From Rhodanobacter glycinis (GTDB taxonomy: Bacteria; Pseudomonadota; Gammaproteobacteria; Xanthomonadales; Rhodanobacteraceae), in contig NZ_FOSR01000002.1 of NCBI RefSeq assembly GCF_900114325.1, forward strand, positions 62,001-126,000: a stretch of 64,000 bases of DNA, in the 5' to 3' direction. Shown here in pieces: positions 19,250 through 26,101 of this stretch. Within the stretch, counting starts at the first letter, position 1. Every line of letters starts with the position of its first letter. The translations under genes and the position numbers were made by a program. The notes below the pieces were generated by a model. The model ran no database searches, was not told the DNA's origin, and saw only the letters and a list, made by a program, of their open reading frames with translations.

Positions 19250-22027
19250 ATGGCAAAGCTCACCCTGATCGACGGTTCCTCATACCTTTATCGCGCCTTC
19301 CACGCGCTGCCTCCGCTCACCAACGCGCAAGGCGAGCCCACCGGCGCGCTGTTCGGTGTGGTCAACATGTTGCGCGCCACGCTGAAGGCCCGGCCCGACT
19401 ACGTCGCCTTCGTCAGCGACGCCTCCGGCCCCACCTTCCGCAACGACATGTACGACCAGTACAAGGCGAACCGCCCTCCGATGCCCGACGACCTGCGCGC
19501 GCAGGTCGAGCCGATGCTGGCCATCGTCGGCGCACTCGGCTTCCCGATCCTGCGCGTCTCCGGCGTGGAAGCCGACGACGTGATCGGCACGCTGGCCGTG
19601 CAGGCGCATGCGCAAGGCATCGAGGTGGAGATTTCCACCGGCGACAAGGACATGGCCCAACTGGTACGCCCGGGCATCACCCTGGTCAACACCATGACCA
19701 GCACCACCATGGACGACGCCGGCGTGGAAGCGAAGTTCGGCGTGCCACCGAACCGCATCATCGACTTCCTCACGCTTACCGGTGACAGCATCGACAACGT
19801 GCCCGGCGTGCACAAATGCGGTCCCAAGACCGCCGCCAAGTGGCTGGCCGAATACGACTCGCTGGACGGGGTGATCGCGCACGCCGACAAGATCGGCGGC
19901 AAGATCGGCGAATACCTGCGCGAGGCGTTGCCGAACCTGCCGCTGTCGCGCGAGCTGGTAACGATCAAGACCGACGTGCCACTGGACGCCGGCCCCACCG
20001 AACTGGCCCTGCGCGAAGCCGACACCGCGGCACTGCGCGAGCTGTACACGCGCTACGACTTCAAGGCGGCGCTGAAGGAGCTGGACAGCACATCGGCGCC
20101 CTTGCCCCCCTCTCCCCTCGGGAGAGGGGCCGGGGGAGAGGGTCCGTGCGAAGCGCAAGGCCCGGCCGAACCCTCACCCCAACCCCTCTCCCGAGGGGAG
20201 AGGGGCTCCGAGCTCTCAGCCCCGGGCGAATACGAGCTGGTCACCACCCAGGCGCAACTCGATGCGTGGCTGGAAAAACTGCGCGGCGCCGAGCTGATCG
20301 CCTTCGACACCGAGACCACCGGCCTCGACCCGATGCTCGCCGATATCGTCGGCCTCAGTCTCGCGGTGGAACCGGGCAAGGCCTGCTACATCCCGCTGGC
20401 GCACGACTATCCCGGCGTGCCGGCGCAACTGGGTCGCGATGCAGTGCTGGCTGCGCTGAAGCCGATCCTTGAGGATGCCGCCCGTCCCAAGCTCGGCCAG
20501 CACGCCAAGTACGACATGAACATCCTGTCGAACTACGGCATTGCCGTGCAGGGACTCAGGCACGATTCGATGCTGGAATCCTACGTGTGGAACGCCACTG
20601 CCACGCGCCACGACATGGATTCGCTGGCGCAGAAATACCTCGGCTACCAGACCATCAAGTACGAAGAAGTGGCTGGCAAGGGCGCCAAACAGATTCCGTT
20701 CTCGCACGTGGACCTGAATACCGCCTGCCGCTACGCCGCCGAAGACGCCGACATCACCCTGCGCCTGCACCATGCGCTGTGGCCGAAGCTGGAAAGCGAA
20801 CCGACACTGCGTGGTGTGTACGAGGACATCGAGATCCCGCTGGTGCCGGTGCTCGCCGGCATGGAACAGCGTGGCGTGCTGATCGACGTCAACGAACTGC
20901 GCAAGCAGAGCCAGCAACTGGGCAAGCGCATGCTGGAATTGCAGCAGCAGGCCTACGACGTCGCCGGCCGCGAATTCAATCTGGATTCGCCCAAGCAGTT
21001 GCAGGCAATCCTGTTCGACGAACTGGGCCTGCCGGCCAAGGTGAAGACGCCCAAGGGCCAGCCATCCACCAACGAGGAAGCGCTGGAAGCGATCGCCGAC
21101 GCGCACGCGCTGCCACGGCTGATCCTCGACTACCGCGGCCTGGCCAAGCTGCGCTCTACCTATACCGACAAGCTGGCCGGCATCGTCAATCCGCGCACCG
21201 GCCGCGTGCACACCAGCTACCACCAGGGATCGGTGGCCACCGGACGCATCTCCTCGTCCGATCCCAACCTGCAGAACATCCCCATACGTACCGAGGAAGG
21301 CCGCCGCATCCGCCAGGCTTTCGTGGCGCCGGAGGGCTGGCGCGTGCTGGCCGCCGACTACTCGCAGATCGAACTGCGCATCATGGCGCACCTGTCCGGC
21401 GACGAAGGCCTGCTCAAGGCCTTCCACGAAGGCGGCGACGTGCACCGCGCCACCGCCGCCGAGGTGTTCGGCGTGCAGCCCGAGGAGGTCAGCGCCAACC
21501 AGCGCCGCGCCGCCAAGGCGATCAACTTCGGCCTGATGTACGGCATGAGTGCGTTCGGGCTGGCCCGCCAGCTCGGCGTCGACCGCGGCGAAGCCAGCGA
21601 CTACATGGCACGCTACTTCGCCCGCTACCCCGGCGTGCACGCCTTCATGGAAGCCACCCGCGAGCAGGCGCACCGCGACGGCTACGTGGAAACCCTGTTC
21701 GGTCGCCGGCTGTATCTGGATAACCTCACCTCGCGCAACCAGGGCCTGCGCCAGGGCGCCGAGCGCGCCGCCGTGAACGCCCCCATGCAAGGCACCGCCG
21801 CCGACATCATCAAGCGCGCGATGATTGCCGTGGCCGCCTGGCTGGCCGACCGCGACGACGCGCACATGCTCATGCAAGTGCACGATGAACTGGTCTTCGA
21901 AGTGCGTGCCGACGCGGTGGAAACCGTGCAGGCCGCTGTCACCGAACTGATGTGCGGCGCGGCGAAGCTGGACGTACCGTTGCTGGTCGGCGTGGGCGTG
22001 GGCGCGAACTGGGACGAGGCGCACTGA
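19250..22027 (+). CDS. polA: DNA polymerase I with an in-frame repeat insertion
   Basis: This 925-residue enzyme does gap filling and Okazaki-fragment processing. It has a 5'-nuclease domain (1-280), a 3'-5' exonuclease domain (about 330-500; Asp353 and Glu355 in DTET, YAAEDADIT) and a polymerase domain (about 540-925; Asp703 in AADYSQIELR, KAINFGLMYGMSAFGLA, Asp879 in QVHDELVF). All three active sites look intact. Residues about 286-322 are encoded by a palindromic CT/GA-rich repeat (20105-20215) lying in the linker between the first two domains. The reading frame is kept. A candidate sX13-like sRNA follows downstream. Confidence 0.98.
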   Translation: MAKLTLIDGSSYLYRAFHALPPLTNAQGEPTGALFGVVNMLRATLKARPDYVAFVSDASGPTFRNDMYDQYKANRPPMPDDLRAQVEPMLAIVGALGFPILRVSGVEADDVIGTLAVQAHAQGIEVEISTGDKDMAQLVRPGITLVNTMTSTTMDDAGVEAKFGVPPNRIIDFLTLTGDSIDNVPGVHKCGPKTAAKWLAEYDSLDGVIAHADKIGGKIGEYLREALPNLPLSRELVTIKTDVPLDAGPTELALREADTAALRELYTRYDFKAALKELDSTSAPLPPSPLGRGAGGEGPCEAQGPAEPSPQPLSRGERGSELSAPGEYELVTTQAQLDAWLEKLRGAELIAFDTETTGLDPMLADIVGLSLAVEPGKACYIPLAHDYPGVPAQLGRDAVLAALKPILEDAARPKLGQHAKYDMNILSNYGIAVQGLRHDSMLESYVWNATATRHDMDSLAQKYLGYQTIKYEEVAGKGAKQIPFSHVDLNTACRYAAEDADITLRLHHALWPKLESEPTLRGVYEDIEIPLVPVLAGMEQRGVLIDVNELRKQSQQLGKRMLELQQQAYDVAGREFNLDSPKQLQAILFDELGLPAKVKTPKGQPSTNEEALEAIADAHALPRLILDYRGLAKLRSTYTDKLAGIVNPRTGRVHTSYHQGSVATGRISSSDPNLQNIPIRTEEGRRIRQAFVAPEGWRVLAADYSQIELRIMAHLSGDEGLLKAFHEGGDVHRATAAEVFGVQPEEVSANQRRAAKAINFGLMYGMSAFGLARQLGVDRGEASDYMARYFARYPGVHAFMEATREQAHRDGYVETLFGRRLYLDNLTSRNQGLRQGAERAAVNAPMQGTAADIIKRAMIAVAAWLADRDDAHMLMQVHDELVFEVRADAVETVQAAVTELMCGAAKLDVPLLVGVGVGANWDEAH
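20105..20215. repeat. CT/GA-rich palindromic repeat inside polA
   Basis: The 111-bp element has inverted ends (CCCCTCTCCC...GGGAGAGGGG twice, at 20107-20129 and 20185-20215) around a GC-rich middle. It is 37 codons long and translates as a Pro/Gly/Arg/Glu-rich stretch. The same family is found at 22053-22156, 24331-24436, 34740-35155 and 57042-57062. Confidence 0.9.
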
Positions 22028-22052
22028 GCACGGCGGATCGCGCAAAGAGCTA

Positions 22053-22156
22053 CCCCCTCCCAGCCTCCCCCTGCTCGCAGGGGGAGGAGCAAAGCTCGCA
22101 GAACCCAGCCTGCTTTGCCTCCCTCCCCTGCTTGCAGGGGAGGGCCGGGGAGGGGT
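22053..22156. repeat. CT/GA-rich palindromic repeat after polA
   Basis: Two hairpins, TCCCCCTGC-TCGCAGGGGGA and CTCCCCTGC-TTGCAGGGGAG, lie within flanking CCCCTCCC and GGGAGGGG arms. This is the intergenic version of the element found inside polA and uvrD. Confidence 0.85.
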
Positions 22157-22261
22157 GCTCTTCCAGCCCGATTTGTTAGCTTTTCGTGACCATGAATCGC
22201 CACGAAATTTTTCGCGCCCGGCGTGCAACTTTTCCGCGAAACCGCGTTCCAATCCATCGGA

Positions 22262-22379
22262 TGCACGCAACGGCACCCACGGCGCTCACCTCCCTGAGTT
22301 GCCACCCGGAAACGAACCTCTCCCCTGGGCTTCGTTTCCCCGGCCCCGAGGACCCCCCCTAAGTCCTCGGGGCCTTTTT
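22262..22379 (+). ncRNA. candidate sX13-like small RNA
   Basis: About 118 nt downstream of polA fold into three successive hairpins with C-rich loops. Hairpin 1 is GGC-g-CTCA (22281-22288), loop CCTCCC, TGAG-tt-GCC (to 22303). Hairpin 2 is GGAAACGAA (22308-22316), a 14-base loop containing CCTCTCCCC, TTCGTTTCC (22331-22339). Hairpin 3 is a terminator with a C-rich loop (22342-22379). From memory, sX13 of Xanthomonas is a ~115-nt RNA with three C-rich-loop hairpins, restricted to Xanthomonadaceae and encoded next to polA, where E. coli has Spot 42. The 5' end here is approximate and no clear promoter was found. Confidence 0.7.
22342..22379 (+). terminator. rho-independent terminator of the sRNA
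   Basis: A perfect 12-bp stem GGCCCCGAGGAC (22342-22353) with GTCCTCGGGGCC (22363-22374) is followed by TTTTTA. The loop is CCCCCCTAA. Confidence 0.9.
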
Positions 22380-22447
22380 ATGCGCCCGACCCCGCAATGC
22401 ACTCACACCGCCACCCGACTGGCATCGAAACCCACCCGCGCCCCGTG

Positions 22448-22484
22448 CCCTGAGCGTAGGCCCGCAGGGCTGAAGTCGAAGAGG
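22448..22484. repeat. CCCTGAGCG...GTCGAAG dispersed repeat
   Basis: CCCTGAGCGTAGGCCCGCAG followed by GGCTGAAGTCGAA is nearly the same as one arm of the larger repeat at 50541-50638. Apart from the sRNA and the two repeats, the 593-base gap between polA and the DUF3185 gene shows no gene. Confidence 0.65.
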
Positions 22485-22620
22485 CTCCTCTTCCTCGCGC
22501 CTCAGCGTCGTCGCCATCCGCGGCCGAGCACAGTCACTTATCGGATATCCCCACGCTGACTCCACGTACACATGTACAGCCGGCATACTCGAGCGCACAT
22601 ACAACAGGAGGAGGCAATCC

Positions 22621-22839
22621 ATGCGCGTTGGACTGATCATCGTGGGCATCATCTTGCTGGTCGCCGGGCTATGGGTGGTACTGGGTCATGGCAGCTACGA
22701 GCAGACCGACACCCTGGTAAAGGTGGGCTCGGCCAAGCTCACCGCCACGCACGACAAGCTCGTGCCGCAATGGGTCGGCATTGCCGGCATCGTGGTGGGC
22801 GCCGGCCTGGCCATCGCGGGCTTTGTCAGGAAGAACTGA
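22621..22839 (+). CDS. small DUF3185 membrane protein
   Basis: The 72-residue protein has two membrane helices (residues 4-22 and 49-67) joined by a polar loop (GHGSYEQTDTLVKVGSAKLTATHD), the pattern of the DUF3185 family of unknown function. An AGGAGGAGG ribosome site lies 9 bases before the ATG, suggesting strong expression. A hairpin terminator follows at 22861. Confidence 0.85.
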   Translation: MRVGLIIVGIILLVAGLWVVLGHGSYEQTDTLVKVGSAKLTATHDKLVPQWVGIAGIVVGAGLAIAGFVRKN

Positions 22840-22860
22840 TCCGCAGACCGGATCGACCCG

Positions 22861-22886
22861 AAAACCGCCGCTTTCGCGGCGGTTTT
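22861..22886 (+). terminator. terminator after the DUF3185 gene
   Basis: AAAACCGCCGC (22861-22871) and GCGGCGGTTTT (22876-22886) pair perfectly around a TTTC loop; the T4 tract is part of the stem. It lies 21 bases beyond the stop codon. Confidence 0.8.
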
Positions 22887-22913
22887 CGCATCCGCCCCGC
22901 TACAATGGGTGCA

Positions 22914-25196
22914 ATGGATGTCTCGCACCTGATCGACACGCTCAACGACGCGCAGCGCGAAGCCGTTTGCGCCCCGCCCGGCCACTATCTCGTCCTCGCT
23001 GGCGCCGGTTCCGGCAAGACCAGCGTGCTCACCCGCCGGATCGGCTGGCTCACCCAGGTGGAACACGCGCCACCGTGGGCGATCCTCGCCGTCACCTTCA
23101 CCAACAAGGCTGCCGGCGAAATGCGCGCGCGGCTGGAATCGCTGATCCCCGGCCAGACCCAGGGCATCACCGTGGGCACCTTCCACGGCATCGCGCACCG
23201 CCTGTTGCGTCGTCACTGGCAGGAAGCCGGACTGCCGGAAGGCTTCCAGATCCTCGACGCCGACGACCAGCAGCGGCTGGTGAAACGCGTGGTCACCGGA
23301 CTGGGGCTGGACGAGGCCCGCTTCCCGCCGCGCCAGGCCACCTGGACCATCAACGGCTGGAAGGACGAAGGCAAGCGCCCGGGCGATATCGAACACCACG
23401 ATCATCCGGTCACCCGCACCCTGGTGCAGGTCTACCAGGCCTACGAAGACGCCTGCCGCCGTGCCGGTCTGGTCGACTTCGCCGAATTGCTGCTGCGCGC
23501 GCACGAACTGTGGCTGAAACACCCGGCCGTGCTGGAGCATTACCAGCAGCGCTGGCGTCATCTCCTGATCGACGAATTCCAGGATACCAACGCGCTGCAG
23601 TACGCGTGGATTCGCGTGCTCGCCGGCGCCACCAACAAAGTCTTCGCCGTCGGCGACGATGACCAGTCGATCTACGGCTGGCGCGGCGCCAAGGTGGAAA
23701 ACATGCAGCAGTTCCTGCGCGATTTTCCCGGTGCGCGCACGATCAAACTGGAACAGAACTACCGCTCCACCGCCACCATCCTGAAAGCCGCCAACAGCGT
23801 GATTGCACGCAACGGCGGCCGCCTTGGCAAGGAACTGTGGACCGCCGGCGACGACGGCGAGCGCATCGCGCTGTACGCCGCCTACAACGAACAGGACGAA
23901 GCACGATTCGTGATCGAGCGCATCCGCGAATACGTCGCCGAATACGGCGACGCGAAGGATTGCGCCATCCTCTACCGCTCCAACGCGCAATCGCGAAATT
24001 TCGAGGAACAACTCACCCAGCACGCCATCAAGTACCGCGTCTACGGCGGCCAGCGCTTCTTCGAGCGCGCCGAGATCAAGGACGCACTGGCCTATCTGCG
24101 GCTGACCTCCAACCGCCACGACGATGCCGCCTTCGAGCGTGCGGTGAACACCCCGCCGCGCGGCATCGGCGACCGCACGCTGGACGTGCTGCGCCGTCGC
24201 GCGCGCAGCGACAACACCTCGATGTGGGAAGCCGCGCTCGGCGAACTGGCCAGCAGCGAGCTGGCCGGTCGCGCGAAGAATGCGGTGAAAGCCTTCCTCG
24301 CCCTGATCGACCAGATGGCCCACGATTTTTCTCCCTCTCCCCCGCGGGGAGAGGGTCGGGGTGAGGGGCCGGGCTTGCCGGAAACTTCCGCTCCGGACAA
24401 CCCCTCACCCAACCCTCTCCCCGCAGGGGAGAGGGCTTCAACGCTACCCCTCGCCGAACAGATCGAACACGCCATCACCCACACCGGCCTGCGCGATCAC
24501 TACGAAAAGGACAGCCGCGGCAATGGCGAGGCCCGCGTGGAAAATCTCGACGAACTGGTCAACGTGGCCAGCCGTTTCGAGCTCACCCAAGACGATATCG
24601 ACGCCGGTCTCAGCGAGCTCTCCGCCTTCCTCTCGCACGCCGCGCTGGAAGCCGGCGAAGGCCAGGGCGAAGCGTGGGACGACTGCGTGCAGCTGATGAC
24701 GCTGCACTCGGCCAAGGGCCTGGAATTCCCGCTGGTGTTCCTGGTCGGCATGGAAGAAGGCCTGTTCCCCAGCCAGCGCTCGGTCGATGACGAAGGTCGG
24801 CTGGAAGAAGAGCGCCGGCTTGCCTACGTCGGCATCACCCGCGCCCGCGAGCGACTCGTCGTCACCCATGCCGAATCGCGTCGCATGCACGGCACCGAAA
24901 TGCTGGCGCGCCCCTCGCGCTTCCTCGGCGAGATTCCGCCCGAACTGATCGACGAAGTACGCCCGCGCGTGCACGTCACCCGCCCGATGTACGCCGGCCG
25001 CCCCGGCGGCGCTGCCACCTCGTGGCAGGAAGAACCACCGGTGAAACTCGGCCAGCGCGTCAGTCACCCCAGCTTCGGCGAAGGCATCGTGATCGCCGCC
25101 GAAGGCAGCGGCCCGCACACGCGTTTGCAGATCAATTTCGAGGATGCCGGCAGCAAGTGGCTGGTGGCGGCCTATGCGAACCTGACATCGTTGTAG
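22914..25196 (+). CDS. uvrD: DNA helicase II (UvrD) with an in-frame repeat insertion
   Basis: This 760-residue SF1A helicase acts in nucleotide excision and mismatch repair. Motifs are visible in order: Q-motif LNDAQREAV, Walker A GAGSGKT, LLIDEFQDTNALQY, VGDDDQSIYGWRGA, EQNYRST, QLMTLHSAKGLEFPLVFLVGMEEG and LAYVGITRARERL. The C-terminal Tudor-like end (VKLGQRVSHPSFGEGIV) is typical of UvrD/Rep. Residues about 473-508 come from a CT/GA-rich palindromic repeat. By alignment from memory this replaces a short linker in subdomain 2B, away from the ATP site. The start is ATG 22914 (MDVSHLIDTL); ATG 22905 is also possible. The stop TAG lies in a GTAGGC sequence. Confidence 0.96.
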   Translation: MDVSHLIDTLNDAQREAVCAPPGHYLVLAGAGSGKTSVLTRRIGWLTQVEHAPPWAILAVTFTNKAAGEMRARLESLIPGQTQGITVGTFHGIAHRLLRRHWQEAGLPEGFQILDADDQQRLVKRVVTGLGLDEARFPPRQATWTINGWKDEGKRPGDIEHHDHPVTRTLVQVYQAYEDACRRAGLVDFAELLLRAHELWLKHPAVLEHYQQRWRHLLIDEFQDTNALQYAWIRVLAGATNKVFAVGDDDQSIYGWRGAKVENMQQFLRDFPGARTIKLEQNYRSTATILKAANSVIARNGGRLGKELWTAGDDGERIALYAAYNEQDEARFVIERIREYVAEYGDAKDCAILYRSNAQSRNFEEQLTQHAIKYRVYGGQRFFERAEIKDALAYLRLTSNRHDDAAFERAVNTPPRGIGDRTLDVLRRRARSDNTSMWEAALGELASSELAGRAKNAVKAFLALIDQMAHDFSPSPPRGEGRGEGPGLPETSAPDNPSPNPLPAGERASTLPLAEQIEHAITHTGLRDHYEKDSRGNGEARVENLDELVNVASRFELTQDDIDAGLSELSAFLSHAALEAGEGQGEAWDDCVQLMTLHSAKGLEFPLVFLVGMEEGLFPSQRSVDDEGRLEEERRLAYVGITRARERLVVTHAESRRMHGTEMLARPSRFLGEIPPELIDEVRPRVHVTRPMYAGRPGGAATSWQEEPPVKLGQRVSHPSFGEGIVIAAEGSGPHTRLQINFEDAGSKWLVAAYANLTSL
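24331..24436. repeat. CT/GA-rich palindromic repeat inside uvrD
   Basis: The element has inverted ends CCCTCTCCCCCGCGGGGAGA (from 24333) and CCCTCTCCCCGCAGGGGAGA (to about 24433) around a GC-rich middle. It translates in frame as SPSPPRGEGRGEG...NPSPNPLPAGER, nearly the same peptide style as the polA insertion. Confidence 0.9.
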
Positions 25197-25500
25197 GCCG
25201 CGCCTATTCAACGTCAACAATCGGCCAGAAGTGTCGGTCGCCGCGCCTATCCAGTGGGCAGGTAGTGCCCGGCCATGGCATGCTCTGTTGGCTCTGACTG
25301 AACAGAGCGGAAGCCTGATGACGATGCCATCTTGGATGGTGACTACACAACGTATGATGGGCCGGGCAGGACCGGGCAAAGTCAAGAATTACGCTTTGGC
25401 ATCACCTTCGGGGCACGCACCGCGAGATATGTTAACCGGCCCTACAGGTTCGCATATTCAATAGTCGGATTTTGAAAGCCGCGCTGCACAAGGAAAGCCA
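25197..25500. other. intergenic region without a recognisable gene
   Basis: This 304-base gap after uvrD has no convincing reading frame. GCCGCGCCTAT occurs twice (25197 and 25240), and TAGGC-CGC-GCCTA at the uvrD stop is a short perfect dyad. GC content drops relative to the core genes, continuing into the next gene. Confidence 0.5.
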
Positions 25501-25917
25501 ATGGCAGGACACGTTCACGAATGGTTCGACGACTTCAGGATCTTCATAGGTTCATGGTCGTGGAAATCAATAATGATGTGGGCTGTTACCTTGGCAGCCG
25601 CCGCCGCCCTCATAGTCCGCACAGTCAAACAGCCCACATCGCCGCCGTCATCGCCGCGGCCAGCAGTTGTTGTGTCCTATCACTTTACGCCGATGAGTGG
25701 GGGCTGCGGCATCGGCGGCGTAGAAGCTTGGGTCCGCTTGAATAACGGTCAGATTGTCAGCGCGGCAACATACCAGTACGGGTACGATATGGTTTACGAT
25801 GGCGCGCTTGTTACGGTGCAAAAGTTCCGGGTGCTCTGCGGGCCGGCACCCTACACGATCTTGCATGGCGGTCCACCGGACGCCTCAAACCAGCGAACGA
25901 GCTACGCGCGCCGCTGA
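25501..25917 (+). CDS. hypothetical single-pass membrane protein
   Basis: The 138-residue product has one membrane helix (about residues 25-41) after a tryptophan-rich N-terminus (EWFDDFRIFIGSWSWKS), then a Pro/Ser linker and an external domain with three cysteines (SGGCGIGG, RVLCGPAP). No family is recognised. AAGGAAAG lies about 9 bases before the ATG. Codon use and GC are lower than in the neighbours, and the gene is isolated between uvrD and nirK, so recent acquisition is possible. The reading frame is the main evidence that it is coding. Confidence 0.6.
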   Translation: MAGHVHEWFDDFRIFIGSWSWKSIMMWAVTLAAAAALIVRTVKQPTSPPSSPRPAVVVSYHFTPMSGGCGIGGVEAWVRLNNGQIVSAATYQYGYDMVYDGALVTVQKFRVLCGPAPYTILHGGPPDASNQRTSYARR

Positions 25918-26064
25918 TTGCACCTGCCCATACGATCGCGGCGCCATGTGCTCATCGCGCTCACTGATCGCGATCGGCATGTCACACAAAGGCGACCGAT
26001 ATCACGCTGGTTGCGTCTCACACCCAAGGAGTGGACCGGGCTTTATATCCCGACCCACGCAAGC

Positions 26065-26092
26065 AGGCCAGCAGCGACAACACCGCTGGCCT
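26065..26092 (-). terminator. possible terminator hairpin after nirK
   Basis: AGGCCAGC (26065-26072) and GCTGGCCT (26085-26092) pair perfectly 10 bases beyond the nirK stop. There is no T-run on the minus strand, so termination is uncertain. Nothing else is recognised in 25918-26101. Confidence 0.4.
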
Positions 26093-26101
26093 ACCACTGT
26101 C

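Noticed and set aside
20105..20215. polA as a frameshifted pseudogene because of the odd insert
   Set aside because: The insert keeps the frame and all catalytic motifs before and after it are intact.
20216..22276. 686-codon open frame opposite polA
   Set aside because: It mirrors the polA codon pattern and runs into repeat DNA; no protein family is seen.
22905..22913. ATG at 22905 as the uvrD start
   Set aside because: It is possible but adds only MGA before the conserved MDVSHL start, so the ATG at 22914 is kept.
25318..25464. Short open frame of 48 codons after uvrD
   Set aside because: No ribosome site, no recognisable sequence and a composition unlike a gene.
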